From: Lactobacillus sp. ESL0701
GTDB taxonomy: Bacteria > Bacillota > Bacilli > Lactobacillales > Lactobacillaceae
Assembly (NCBI RefSeq): GCF_029433445.1
Contig: NZ_JAQTIC010000008.1
Span: forward strand, 1-64,000
DNA length: 64,000 nt
Reading direction: 5' to 3'
Shown here: piece by piece, positions 43,336 to 52,851 of the stretch
Position numbering within the stretch: the first letter of the stretch is position 1
How the letters are laid out: every line of letters begins with the position of its first letter
The notes under the pieces: generated by a model
What the model was told of the DNA's origin: nothing
The model's input: the letters and a program-made list of their open reading frames with translations, nothing else
Database searches by the model: none
Position numbers and translations under genes: made by a program

Positions 43336-45243
43336 CTATACTTCTTGCTCTTTTGAAAATAAAGCCTTGATTGTTTGCGGCGTATTAGCAGCCTTCAATT
43401 CGGTAATAAAATCTTGATGTGTAAGTAGTTTAGCTGTATTTGATAAATATTTCAAATGGTCATTACTATCAACCTGTGGAATCAAAAATGAAATTACGGT
43501 ATCAATTTTTTGACCATCAAGTGAATGCCAATCAATTGGATGTTTTAGTTTCAACACTAACATTGAAGATTTTTTAATAGTCGCCGATTGAGCATGTGGT
43601 ATTGCAAAGCCATCTGTCATCCCTGTAGATCCTTCTTTTTCTCTAGTTTTATAACTGGCTAAAACCTTGCTACTATCACTAGCTAAATGATTACTTACAG
43701 ATAGATCAGCTAAATATTTAAGTGCTTCATCACGATTATTGACATCAACATCAAGCTTAATATTATTAATATCAAGGATATCATTTGGATTATGTGTTTC
43801 TTGAACTTCTGCTTTAACATCAACACTTGATGAACCTGTATTGCCTGCTAATATAGCCTCCTTTTTTGCAAATCTGCCAGCAATTAACGCAAGTAAAGCT
43901 CCTGAAATAACAGCACCAAGTAAAATCCAGAGTACCCATAAGAATGGCTTATTAACTAATGGCAAGATAATGAAACCACCATGGGGTGCAGGTACACTAA
44001 TATGGGTCATATAAGTTAATGCTGATGAGATAGCAGAACCGAGCATAAGTGCTGGAATATTCCACAATGGATGCTTGGCTGCAAACGGAATTGCACCTTC
44101 AGTAATATGGGTAGAACCAAGTAAGAAGTTAACATACCCAGCAGTTCTTTCACTCTTAGAATATGCTTTTGGATTAAACAAAACAGCAAAGCCAGTAGCT
44201 AGGGGAGATTGAATACATGCTGCTGAAACACCAGCCATAAAGAAATAATTTCCTTGTGCCAGTAAAATAGTTCCTGTAACATAAGCCGCCTTATTAACTG
44301 GACCACCAAAGTCAGTTGAACACATAATTCCAACAATAATTCCCAATAAAATTGGACTAGTATTCTCAAAACCCTTTAACCAGGACATTAATCCAAGATT
44401 AATTGCTTTAATTGGAGTGTTCAGCCAATACATAATTGCGCCGGTGATAAATACACCTAAAACCGGGAACAGAAAAATTGATTTTAGACCTCTAAATTTA
44501 TCATCAGGTAACGGCGCAAAGACTTTTTGTAAAGCCTTAACAACAAAAACAGCAAGATAGCCACCAATAATGGCACCCAAAAAGCCACCACCGCCGTTAA
44601 AAGTAATAAAACCAGCAGCAAGTCCAACAACAAATCCCGTCCTTTGTGCTAAAGCTTCAGCAATGTAAGCTCCTAAAACTGGAGCCATTAAGTTCATTGT
44701 TGTACTACCAACCGTATTTAACATTGCTGCAAATTGATTGTACTCACTACTCTTAGGATCAGCCGAATTAATTCCCCAAAAGAAAGAAATTGCAATCAAT
44801 ACACCACCTGCAACGACGAATGGCAACATGTGTGATACACCATTCATTAATGACGTATAAATCTTATTCCCGAATTTTTGATTACTAATATTATCACTAT
44901 TGGAACTTAAAACTGCTTGGCTATCTTTATAAATTGGGGCTGTTAAAGCTTTTTTAATTAATTCTTCTGGTTCCTTAACACCACGTGCTACTGGAACAAC
45001 AATTAATCGCTTACCAGCAAATCGATCTGTACCAACATCAATATCAGATGCCACAATTACTGCCTTAGCTTCTTTAATTTCGTCATTGGTTAAATTATTT
45101 TCGATCCCTGTTTGACCATGAGTTTCGATTTTAATTGTATATCCTAAGTTTTTGGCAGCTTTTTCCAATGCTTCCTCTGCCATAAAAGTGTGTGCAACCC
45201 CAGTTGCACAACCAGTTGCTCCCACCAAATCATATTTAGCCAT
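43336..45243 (-). CDS. fruA: PTS fructose transporter, EIIBCA fusion
   Basis: 635 residues in the order IIB-IIC-IIA. IIB: VGATGCATGVAHTFMAEEAL with Cys12. IIC: about 130-470, eight or more membrane helices (GGVLIAISFFWGINS, PAPHGGFIILPLV). IIA: about 490-635 with the phosphorylated His in DGFAIPHAQS. It imports fructose as fructose-1-phosphate. fruK ends 1 nt upstream. Confidence 0.95.
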   Translation of the reverse strand: MAKYDLVGATGCATGVAHTFMAEEALEKAAKNLGYTIKIETHGQTGIENNLTNDEIKEAKAVIVASDIDVGTDRFAGKRLIVVPVARGVKEPEELIKKALTAPIYKDSQAVLSSNSDNISNQKFGNKIYTSLMNGVSHMLPFVVAGGVLIAISFFWGINSADPKSSEYNQFAAMLNTVGSTTMNLMAPVLGAYIAEALAQRTGFVVGLAAGFITFNGGGGFLGAIIGGYLAVFVVKALQKVFAPLPDDKFRGLKSIFLFPVLGVFITGAIMYWLNTPIKAINLGLMSWLKGFENTSPILLGIIVGIMCSTDFGGPVNKAAYVTGTILLAQGNYFFMAGVSAACIQSPLATGFAVLFNPKAYSKSERTAGYVNFLLGSTHITEGAIPFAAKHPLWNIPALMLGSAISSALTYMTHISVPAPHGGFIILPLVNKPFLWVLWILLGAVISGALLALIAGRFAKKEAILAGNTGSSSVDVKAEVQETHNPNDILDINNIKLDVDVNNRDEALKYLADLSVSNHLASDSSKVLASYKTREKEGSTGMTDGFAIPHAQSATIKKSSMLVLKLKHPIDWHSLDGQKIDTVISFLIPQVDSNDHLKYLSNTAKLLTHQDFITELKAANTPQTIKALFSKEQEV

Positions 45244-45244
45244 T

Positions 45245-46174
45245 TTATTTCATCCCTTCTTTAACTACAATTTGTGGTAATAATTTTTCTAATGCAAAAT
45301 TAGTTAAACCCGTTTTACTTGCCGTATCACTTCCTGCTGCAACCGCCATTTTAAGTGCGTTATCCAATGGTTGCTTTTTCTCTAATAAAGCAATAAAAGT
45401 ACCAAGCATAGTATCTCCCGCACAAGCTGAATTGACCACTTGAATTTTAGGCGCATTAGCTGACAATACTTTTGTTCTGGTAACTAAAACTGCTCCATTA
45501 GCACCTAAAGAAACCAGTACATTTTGACAACCTCGATTAATTAATTTTCTTGCCAGCTTAATTATTATTTCAGAATCCATTTTTCCTTGATAATCAAAGA
45601 AACTTGCTAACTCATCCTCATTTGGCTTTAGTAAAAATGGCTGATAATCTAATGTATCTAGGACTGCCAAATAACTACTATCAATTACTAATCTGACTTG
45701 CTTTTCTTGCACAATTTGTGCAATTTCAACTAAAAATCCAGGTCTAATTCCCTTAGAAAAGCTTCCCGAAACAACAACCATATCATTTGGTTTTAATACT
45801 TTTCGTAAGTATGTTAAAAATGCTGCTTGTGTTTCCTGATTAATTACAGGTCCAGGATTCACTTCTTTATACTCCGTATTTTCTTCGATTACATCAGTAA
45901 AAACATTAACTCTAGTTGGTTCTTTAACTTTCAAGAACTTTGTTGCTATACCTTTTTCCTCAAGACCTGAAGTTATATAATCTAGAGTAAAGCCACCGCC
46001 AATTCCAGTTGCAACATTTTTTATTCCTAACTTTTTCAGAATAAATGAAACATTGACTCCCTTGCCATTAGGTTGTAATTCAAACTTTTCAGTACGATTT
46101 ACAACCTTGGGCTGTAATTTTTTAGTTACAATGACCAAATCAATTGCTGGATTTAAAGTTATTGTATATATCAT
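45245..46174 (-). CDS. fruK: 1-phosphofructokinase (PfkB family)
   Basis: 309 residues. PfkB signatures TITLNPAIDLVI at the start, PNGKGVNVSFIL, and the catalytic C-terminal motif SACAGDTMLGTFIA. It makes fructose-1,6-bisphosphate; relatives (LacC) use tagatose-6-phosphate, and since the window lacks lacC but has lacD, a double role is conceivable. Forms an operon with fruA. Confidence 0.92.
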   Translation of the reverse strand: MIYTITLNPAIDLVIVTKKLQPKVVNRTEKFELQPNGKGVNVSFILKKLGIKNVATGIGGGFTLDYITSGLEEKGIATKFLKVKEPTRVNVFTDVIEENTEYKEVNPGPVINQETQAAFLTYLRKVLKPNDMVVVSGSFSKGIRPGFLVEIAQIVQEKQVRLVIDSSYLAVLDTLDYQPFLLKPNEDELASFFDYQGKMDSEIIIKLARKLINRGCQNVLVSLGANGAVLVTRTKVLSANAPKIQVVNSACAGDTMLGTFIALLEKKQPLDNALKMAVAAGSDTASKTGLTNFALEKLLPQIVVKEGMK

Positions 46175-46204
46175 ATAAATTCTCCTTTTTCCTACCTTTA
46201 ATCT

Positions 46205-46254
46205 ATTATAAAGATATTTTTGTGTAACGCTTTTCTTAAATGATAGCGTTTGCT
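46205..46254. promoter_or_regulatory. fru control region with cre
   Basis: Minus-strand -10 TATAAT (plus 46205-46210) for fruK. On the minus strand AGCAAACGCTATCA (plus 46241-46254) fits the cre consensus with one mismatch. A perfect inverted repeat AACGCT (46226-46231) / AGCGTT (46245-46250) may be the RpiR regulator's operator. Confidence 0.6.
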
Positions 46255-46291
46255 TGAATAATCAAAAAAACTTTACAAAAGAGGTACTTCA

Positions 46292-47053
46292 ATGCCAACA
46301 AAAGAACTAAGTGCAACCGAATTACATTTATGGAATATAGTCGAAAGCAATCCTAATAAAATTGTTAATATGTCAATTATTAAATTAAGTCAATATGCTC
46401 ATGTATCAACCGCAACAATTGTCCGTACAATGCAAAAAATGGGTTATAGTGGCTACACTTCATATCGTGAAGCTCTTAAATTAAAAAACAATTCCAATTC
46501 TACTTTTAGTGTCCTTAATGAAGCCGACGATAAAATCAGTAGTGTAATCACCAAAAATGAAATCGAAATGAATAATACATTGCACAATTTAAGTTATAGT
46601 ACAATTGAAGATAGCATCTCTTTGACCAAGCAAGCAAAAATGGTATATATTTTTGCTCGTGGTTTATCTGAATCAATAGCTAGTGAAATCATGGTTAAAT
46701 TGCAGTTAACTGGTAAATATTGTGAATTCCATTCTGACCCTAATATCATTAAAACTATTGCCAATAAAATTCAAACTAACACATTAGTTATCTTCATTAC
46801 ATTAAATGGTGAAACAGAGGAACTATTAACAGCTGCCAAAAAGCTTTATAAACACGACATCCCCATAATTACTTTTACTACTAACCAATATGGTAAAATT
46901 CTTAAATATTCTACATTATCATTTATTGGCTATAAATCTAAAACTAATTACTTTCCCGAATATGAGGTACGTTCTCGTTTACCACTACAGATAATGACTC
47001 GTATTTTTTGTGATGCATACTCGGTCAGAACCGATTTCTATAAAAACAACTAG
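46292..47053 (+). CDS. RpiR/MurR family regulator
   Basis: 253 residues. N-terminal HTH_6 domain (LSQYAHVSTATIVRTMQKMG, about 33-52) and C-terminal SIS domain (MVYIFARGLSESIASEIMVK, then VIFITLNGETEELLTAAKKL) that binds a sugar phosphate. Divergent from fruK-fruA, so probably its regulator; lactobacilli fru operons usually carry a DeoR-type fruR instead. Confidence 0.9.
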   Translation: MPTKELSATELHLWNIVESNPNKIVNMSIIKLSQYAHVSTATIVRTMQKMGYSGYTSYREALKLKNNSNSTFSVLNEADDKISSVITKNEIEMNNTLHNLSYSTIEDSISLTKQAKMVYIFARGLSESIASEIMVKLQLTGKYCEFHSDPNIIKTIANKIQTNTLVIFITLNGETEELLTAAKKLYKHDIPIITFTTNQYGKILKYSTLSFIGYKSKTNYFPEYEVRSRLPLQIMTRIFCDAYSVRTDFYKNN

Positions 47054-47070
47054 TTCCTAATACGATTAGC

Positions 47071-47096
47071 AAATACAATTTCAAATAATTAAAAAG
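47071..47096 (+). repeat. 26-bp direct repeat, right copy
   Basis: Matches 43235-43260 with one mismatch; located just after the rpiR stop and leading into the terminator. Confidence 0.75.
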
Positions 47097-47129
47097 CACA
47101 AGCTTCCTATTTAGAAACCTGTGCTTTTT
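47091..47129. terminator. bidirectional terminator, rpiR / D-hydroxyacid dehydrogenase
   Basis: AAAAAGCACA (47091-47100) / TGTGCTTTTT (47120-47129) with an inner CTTC/GAA(A)-type pairing. Confidence 0.85.
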
Positions 47130-47134
47130 AATTA

Positions 47135-48133
47135 TTAATCTAATTTAACATCATTATCTGTTTTGCCAGTTAATAAAGCCTGATGAAAGTTCTCATAACT
47201 AACAGCAATCATATCAGTTAAGGCTGGACTAGTATAAGAACCAATATGCGGCGTGAGCAATACTTTTGGATATAATTCTTCCAAAGCCTTAACTTGGATA
47301 TCAGTAATTTCTCCCTCAAAGTTGTGTCCCATTACTTTAGTTTCATTAGGTAAAACATCTGAAGCAAAACTGGCAATTGTACCATTTTTGATAGCAGCAA
47401 TAATGGCATCATAATCTGCTAATTGGGTCCGTGCTGTATTAACTAACACTGCTGACGACTTCATTTTACTTAAAAAGTCCGCATCAATTAGCTGATCGTT
47501 TTGTCCAGGAAAATATGGTACGTGGATTGAAACAATATCAGACTTAGCAAGCAGCTCATCCTGACTGACGAATGTCGCAAATTGTTTAGCATAATCACTT
47601 GGATATGGATCAAATGCCAAAACTTTAGCGCCAAAACCATGATAAAGTTTTGCTTCAGTGGCACCAATCCGACCTGTACCAATTATGCCAACAGTACCAG
47701 AATGAATTTCTCCGGAAAACATCCCTAGACCCACTCGAAAATCACCATTATTTGTACTAGTTGTCGCTAATGAAAGATGCCGGAACAGCATCATTCCCAT
47801 AGTTAACGCTAGTTCGGCAACCGCATATGGCGAATATGCCGGAACCCGCGCCACTTTCATCTGATATTTTGCACAAGTCTTTAAATCAATGTGATTAAAG
47901 CCAACAGTCCTTGTGAAAACATACTTGATTCCCCAATTATTAAACTTAGCCAAATTTTCAGCATCAGCAATACAATTAGCTCTTAGTAATACGGCATCTG
48001 CGTTTTTAGCACTAGTCACATTGTCGTGTGTCAACAGTGCCTTTTCTAGTTGTAAGTCATAATTATACTTGTTTAGTTTTTCAAAATAAGGCACTTCATT
48101 TTCACGAACGCCATAAGCCACAATTTTAAACAT
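47135..48133 (-). CDS. D-2-hydroxyacid dehydrogenase (D-LDH/D-HicDH group)
   Basis: 332 residues. NAD site GTVGIIGTGRIGATEAK (about 146-162), catalytic Arg in VNTARTQLADYDAI, and His in LLTPHIGSYTSP. Compared with D-lactate dehydrogenases the NTARG motif is NTART and the usual Tyr/Glu-rich active-site loop is changed (DVLPNETKVMGH), so a branched 2-oxoacid rather than pyruvate may be the substrate. Follows lacD on the same strand with a terminator between. Confidence 0.88.
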   Translation of the reverse strand: MFKIVAYGVRENEVPYFEKLNKYNYDLQLEKALLTHDNVTSAKNADAVLLRANCIADAENLAKFNNWGIKYVFTRTVGFNHIDLKTCAKYQMKVARVPAYSPYAVAELALTMGMMLFRHLSLATTSTNNGDFRVGLGMFSGEIHSGTVGIIGTGRIGATEAKLYHGFGAKVLAFDPYPSDYAKQFATFVSQDELLAKSDIVSIHVPYFPGQNDQLIDADFLSKMKSSAVLVNTARTQLADYDAIIAAIKNGTIASFASDVLPNETKVMGHNFEGEITDIQVKALEELYPKVLLTPHIGSYTSPALTDMIAVSYENFHQALLTGKTDNDVKLD

Positions 48134-48210
48134 TCTATCTCTCCTTATAATTATATTAAATATTTTTAACTTATTAAAAATATTTTAATACTAATTTACA
48201 CTAAAATAAA

Positions 48211-48243
48211 AAAACATTCTATGATTTATCCATAGAATGTTTT
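48211..48243 (-). terminator. terminator after lacD
   Basis: Perfect stem AAAACATTCTATG (48211-48223) / CATAGAATGTTTT (48231-48243). Confidence 0.88.
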
Positions 48244-48260
48244 AATTTAAGTCAATTATT

Positions 48261-49256
48261 TTATTTTTCAACTGTTAGCTTGTCACGCCAAGACTTTGCT
48301 CCTGTTAATGCTTTGTCCAAGTTTTCAATATTTTCTTTACCTTGAGTAGCTAACCATTCCTTACCAACTTCTTCGCCTTCAGCAGCAAACGGCTTAATTG
48401 ACGGCTTCCATGTAGCACGACCACAAAGAACACCATTAAAATCAGCACCAGCTTCTTCAGCCATCTTGATTTCGGCAATAAATTCTTCAGACGTAACTCC
48501 AGCAGACAAGAAGATGTATGGCAAATCAGTTATATCCGATTGTTTCTTCAATAATTCCTTAGCTTGAGCCTGCGTGTAGACAACTTCGTTATTACCATTA
48601 AAGCCCTCAACAAACTTGATATTAAACGGAATTTCCACTTTTAAAACTGTTACTCCATATTTTGGCTTTGAAAATTCCTTCATAGTTTTCAAGACCTTGT
48701 CAGCCTTCACCTTAGCAAAATCTGCACCTTTAGCGTCAGCGATATTAGCATCATAAGTAAGTAGTTCCAAGAACAATGGTAATTCGTTAGCCTTAGCCTC
48801 AGCACCAACTCTTTCAACGAAGGCCTGCTTCTTGTCATTAATTTCTTTATCTTCATCTGGATCGTAATAGAGCAAGAACTTAATTGCATCGCCGCCTTCA
48901 TCCTTAATCCGTAAACCTGATTGGTTAGCAATTAAATCCGGCATTCTTCCCGGCTCAGTAGTATCATAACCGGTCTTTTCGTAAGAAAGCAATAGTCCAC
49001 AATTTTTATCTCTAACCTTAGTTGCAGGCAAGCCATATTCTGGATCAGTTAGAATTGACGAAGCATATGGTGTTAATTCACTTGAAATTGCTTTTTTAAA
49101 ATCAACAATTGTTGTTTCATCAGCTGGTTTATTAGCAGCTTCTGCTAACATTTTTTTCAACGAACCACGTTGGTCAATTGCCAAGGCACTAATTACGCCT
49201 TCATTAGTTGACAAGTTTGCCATGTGTTTTGCAACTTCTGAAGAAATTGTTCTCAT
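48261..49256 (-). CDS. lacD: tagatose 1,6-diphosphate aldolase
   Basis: 331 residues, the normal length of class I LacD. Recognised by ALAIDQRGSLKKMLAEAA, DPEYGLPA, LSYEKTGYD and IFLSAGVTSEEFIAEIKMAE. It splits tagatose-1,6-bisphosphate to DHAP and glyceraldehyde-3-phosphate, the end of the tagatose-6-phosphate route used for lactose/galactose or galactosamine. Promoter TTTAAA-17-TATAAT (plus 49295-49323). Confidence 0.94.
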   Translation of the reverse strand: MRTISSEVAKHMANLSTNEGVISALAIDQRGSLKKMLAEAANKPADETTIVDFKKAISSELTPYASSILTDPEYGLPATKVRDKNCGLLLSYEKTGYDTTEPGRMPDLIANQSGLRIKDEGGDAIKFLLYYDPDEDKEINDKKQAFVERVGAEAKANELPLFLELLTYDANIADAKGADFAKVKADKVLKTMKEFSKPKYGVTVLKVEIPFNIKFVEGFNGNNEVVYTQAQAKELLKKQSDITDLPYIFLSAGVTSEEFIAEIKMAEEAGADFNGVLCGRATWKPSIKPFAAEGEEVGKEWLATQGKENIENLDKALTGAKSWRDKLTVEK

Positions 49257-49339
49257 TATTTTTCTCCTTTAATTCAAATTAATCGCACATTTTTATTATA
49301 TACTCATGTAAATTGCTTTTAAAGCTTATCTATCGTTTA

Positions 49340-49353
49340 TGTAAAGCTTTTCA
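49340..49353. promoter_or_regulatory. cre-like site upstream of lacD
   Basis: TGTAAAGCTTTTCA is a cre-like palindrome with the central CG as GC, 16 bp upstream of the lacD -35. Confidence 0.45.
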
Positions 49354-49440
49354 CGGTTATTTTTAAACTAGTAATTTTTTACTTTGCTAATAATGCAAAT
49401 TAAACAAGATAATTCTGTATTCAAGAGCTTTAATCTTTTC

Positions 49441-49457
49441 TGCAAGCGTTTTATAAT
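49441..49457 (+). promoter_or_regulatory. cre-like site overlapping the -10 of the 673-aa gene
   Basis: TGCAAGCGTTTTAT fits the left and central cre positions, and TATAAT (49452-49457) overlaps it. This suggests catabolite repression of the downstream gene. Confidence 0.55.
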
Positions 49458-49517
49458 TTTATTTATAAAGATTTCAACAAAGTAAGCCGGTGTAATAACT
49501 TGGCTTAGGAGGACATC

Positions 49518-51539
49518 ATGACTTTTATTTATACACTCAGATACATGCTTGATCCACGCACCAACACACCCGAAAAAGACCAACAACTACTTGAATTTGT
49601 TCAAAAGGGACAAGTTGATGATGTTGCCTTTTTTATTAACGGTGAAGAATTAAACCACAGTCATTTGACTGCCCCAGAAACTCAACTTTGGCTTGACGCA
49701 ATTAAGCCACTACAAAAAAAGCTTAAACAACTAGGAGTTACAACCAGTCTTAATCCATGGACAACGATTATGCATTCCGATCGTGGTTATCAGGTCAATC
49801 CTGCAATTGGATTTAATACCTTTGTCGATTTATCAGGACGACAAGCCCAAGACATGGCTTGTCCAGCTGATCCAACTTGGCGTAAATATCTTGCGCAGAC
49901 TTATGCTCAATATGCTAGTATTCACCCTCACCGTTTATGGCTTGAAGACGACTTTCGCCATTACAACCACACGCCGTTAAAATTAATGTGCTTCTGTGAC
50001 TATCATATGCACCTTTACCAGCAAAAATTAGGCAAACCAGAATCTCGCGAGGATTTTGTTAAAAATATGCTCAAGCCAGGAAAGCCATTACCAGAACGAC
50101 AGATCTATCTTAACCAAGCTCGGCAAGAAATGATTGAAAATGAACACCTAATCGAACAAGCAGTGCATCAAGTTAGTCCAGAAACTAACCTTGCCCAGAT
50201 GACTTCATTTCCTGATTGGCACGCGATCGAAGGTCGTGATTGGCAGCAATTATTTACTGCTCAAGCAGGCCCAGGATATCCTAAAATAGCCAGACCACAT
50301 TTACCAGCTTATAACGAAGTCGCGCCATTAAAATACGGTCGTGATTTTGAAGAATATACCCGGATTACAGCTGCCTACTTAGGAGAAAACGCAGAACTAT
50401 ATCCTGAACTTGAAAATTACATGTATTCCCCACTGGTCAAATCACTTACCTTCACCAAGTTCCAAATTATTACAACTGCACTCATTGGTAGTAAAGGAAT
50501 TTTACTTAACTTATTCGACATGATGGGTAATGGCATTGATGAAAATTGGCATTATGCCGAGATGTTGGCCGAGATTAAACCGTTTGTTAAAAAGCTATCT
50601 GAAAAACGCTTAAAACTTAACCACTTGGATGGTATCAAAATTTTAGTTGATCAAGATTCAAGTTACTGCTTACATACTAAAACTGGTCAAACAGTAGACG
50701 AACTACTGCCACACGAAAAGAATTGGGCTAGTCTTTTATCTGCCTTTAGTTTTGCAACCACCATTTTACCAGTTACTGATCCTTCCCAACTCCAACAGCA
50801 AACTATTGCCATTGCTGGACAATTGCTGCGTAATTTTACCAATGACCAAATTACTGCTTTACTTACCAACAACACAGTCTTACTAGACGGTGAAAGTGTT
50901 GATGTTTTACTTGATCGTGGTTTAGGCAACTTATTGCACATTAAAAAGGCCGTCTGGCATCCATGTCGCACTGCCTACCAATCATTTGAGCAAGCCGATA
51001 ATATTACCGTTGATCATGTTAAAAATCCAAGAATTACAATGCTGCAGCATACTGGAAACTACTTAAAACTTACTTACGAAAAAGACAGTGATGTCGTTAT
51101 CTGGTCTAAGGCTTACAATTCACTTGACGATGAACTGGGCAATTTTATGGCCATCATCGATCAACATTTAATTGTGCTGCCAATGGATCAAGATCCCAAA
51201 TACGGTTGGGAATCACAATTTACTACTTACAAGCAAGGACTTTTACAGCAAATGATCGATAGCATTAAGTCTACTGACTATCTAATTGCTATGCCCAATG
51301 TTAAGCTAAATATTCAAAGTGACCGACAGGTTGCTTGGCTAGCTAATTTCACATTAGATGCCTACCCGCAAATCTGCTGGCATCTTAGTCAACCATTGCC
51401 CAAGACTTCCGTAACTATTGTTCGCCAAGAAGGCAAAACTATCACCACAGAACTTGCACATATAAATATCAAAAATGGTATTGCAACAATTGCTACAGAA
51501 CTTAGACCGTTAGAAACTATTCAGCTATTGTTTAGCTAA
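49518..51539 (+). CDS. large putative glycoside hydrolase-like protein, unassigned family
   Basis: 673 residues, no signal peptide, so cytosolic. The first 350 or so look like a TIM barrel: DDVAFFINGEELNH, GVTTSLNPWTTIMHS, HPHRLWLEDDFRHYNH (acidic cluster at a strand end), LMCFCDYHMHLYQQKLG like the Cys-rich turn of several GH families, then LAQMTSFPDWHAIEGRDWQQ. The second half looks alpha/beta then beta-sandwich (VAWLANFTLDAYPQI). Set convergent to the gad-like PTS and beside lacD, with a cre-like site, it probably cleaves an imported phosphorylated oligosaccharide. That is inference; I recognise no named family. Confidence 0.7.
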   Translation: MTFIYTLRYMLDPRTNTPEKDQQLLEFVQKGQVDDVAFFINGEELNHSHLTAPETQLWLDAIKPLQKKLKQLGVTTSLNPWTTIMHSDRGYQVNPAIGFNTFVDLSGRQAQDMACPADPTWRKYLAQTYAQYASIHPHRLWLEDDFRHYNHTPLKLMCFCDYHMHLYQQKLGKPESREDFVKNMLKPGKPLPERQIYLNQARQEMIENEHLIEQAVHQVSPETNLAQMTSFPDWHAIEGRDWQQLFTAQAGPGYPKIARPHLPAYNEVAPLKYGRDFEEYTRITAAYLGENAELYPELENYMYSPLVKSLTFTKFQIITTALIGSKGILLNLFDMMGNGIDENWHYAEMLAEIKPFVKKLSEKRLKLNHLDGIKILVDQDSSYCLHTKTGQTVDELLPHEKNWASLLSAFSFATTILPVTDPSQLQQQTIAIAGQLLRNFTNDQITALLTNNTVLLDGESVDVLLDRGLGNLLHIKKAVWHPCRTAYQSFEQADNITVDHVKNPRITMLQHTGNYLKLTYEKDSDVVIWSKAYNSLDDELGNFMAIIDQHLIVLPMDQDPKYGWESQFTTYKQGLLQQMIDSIKSTDYLIAMPNVKLNIQSDRQVAWLANFTLDAYPQICWHLSQPLPKTSVTIVRQEGKTITTELAHINIKNGIATIATELRPLETIQLLFS

Positions 51540-51555
51540 AACTTACTATTAGAAC

Positions 51556-51592
51556 AAAAACACCGCGAGTTGATTTAACTCACGGTGTTTTT
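51556..51592. terminator. bidirectional terminator, 673-aa gene / PTS EIIA
   Basis: AAAAACACCGcGAGTT (51556-51571) / AACTCaCGGTGTTTTT (51577-51592), one mismatch. Confidence 0.88.
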
Positions 51593-51607
51593 ATATCTTA
51601 AATAATT

Positions 51608-52009
51608 TTACTTATTCATGTTTGTCAGCATTTGGGTTACATTAACCATTCCGGCCTTACCAGCAGTGATATAATCAGATTCATTACCATTCATCTGACT
51701 ATTAAGCCATTCAATTACTAGCGGCAGGTTCATTCCCGCAATCAGCTGAATTGGTTTGCCACCCATAATCATTTGACCAACAACATTAGCTGGCGTGCCA
51801 CCCATCAGATCAGCAAAAACCGTAACATCTTCAAGATTCATGTCAGCAATCTCTGCGATAAACTTATTTTTAAAGTCTTCTGGACTCTCATCAGGCAACA
51901 AGCACACTGTATGCAAATGTTCCTGTTCACCCATGATCAATTCAGCACTAGCTTTTAAGCCTTCAGCCATCGTCCCATGACTGATCAAAACTAATTCTTT
52001 TTCTGCCAT
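51608..52009 (-). CDS. PTS mannose/galactosamine-family EIIA
   Basis: 133 residues. Phosphorylated His11 in LVLISHGTMAEGLKAS; DLMGGTPANVV is the family's second signature. Accepts phosphate from HPr and passes it to EIIB. Last gene of EIIB-EIIC-EIID-EIIA, the gadVWEF/agaVWEF-like order. Confidence 0.93.
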   Translation of the reverse strand: MAEKELVLISHGTMAEGLKASAELIMGEQEHLHTVCLLPDESPEDFKNKFIAEIADMNLEDVTVFADLMGGTPANVVGQMIMGGKPIQLIAGMNLPLVIEWLNSQMNGNESDYITAGKAGMVNVTQMLTNMNK

Positions 52010-52032
52010 AATATACTTTCTAATTATTTAAA

Positions 52033-52851
52033 TTAAATCTTAGCGATAATTCCTGTACCACCTAAGATTACACAAAGGATCAAGACAATGAAGATTACCT
52101 TAGTAGAGGACATACCCTTCTTACCAAGCAGCCAGTAGACAAAGGCAACAACTGCTGCAGGTAATAGTTTAGGAATAATCATATCCAAATTGTTCTGAAT
52201 ATTCATTGATACTTTACCAATCTGTGGCACCCAGGCAAACTTGATGTTAACCATTGTGGCAACTAAAGCACCAACCATAAAAACACCTAGAACAGTCGCT
52301 GAATCAGTCAATGCATTTAATTGGTCCCGCATATCAGTAACTAGAGAAACACCTTGCTTATAAGCAATCCGTAATTGTTTCCAACGAAAGACGCAGATTA
52401 GTAAGCAGACTGCAACCCAGATAATAACTCCTGTTGGGTTACCTTCATGAGCCATTGAAGCTGCTAAAGCCCCAAAGATAGCTGGGATTAAGGAAGCGAA
52501 AATTGAGTCACCAATTGCCGCAAATGAACCCATTAAACCAACTTTCATACCAGTAACCGTATCTTTACCAGCGATTCCTTCATTTTCCTCAACGGCAAGA
52601 TCAAGTCCCGTGATAATCGTGTTAAAGAAGTTAGAAGTATTGAAGAACTGCATGTGCGTCTTCATCATTTCTCTCAACTCTGGAGTATCGTCACCATAAA
52701 TCTTGCGAAGTTGCGGCAAAATCGTATACAGATAGCCGCTGTTCTGCATTCTTTCGTAGTTCCAGCCTAACTGGTAGCCGAATAATGATCTTCTGTTGAT
52801 TTGATTAAAGTCTTTATCAGTTAATTTATACTTTGGTTTAGAGTTCGTCAT
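52033..52851 (-). CDS. PTS mannose/galactosamine-family EIID
   Basis: 272 residues from ATG at 52851, 9 nt after AGGGGG; it overlaps the EIIC end by 14 nt. RRSLFGYQLGWNYERMQNSG and GLMGSFAAIGDSIFASLIPA are EIID hallmarks; membrane helices follow to the C-terminus. Confidence 0.93.
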   Translation of the reverse strand: MTNSKPKYKLTDKDFNQINRRSLFGYQLGWNYERMQNSGYLYTILPQLRKIYGDDTPELREMMKTHMQFFNTSNFFNTIITGLDLAVEENEGIAGKDTVTGMKVGLMGSFAAIGDSIFASLIPAIFGALAASMAHEGNPTGVIIWVAVCLLICVFRWKQLRIAYKQGVSLVTDMRDQLNALTDSATVLGVFMVGALVATMVNIKFAWVPQIGKVSMNIQNNLDMIIPKLLPAAVVAFVYWLLGKKGMSSTKVIFIVLILCVILGGTGIIAKI

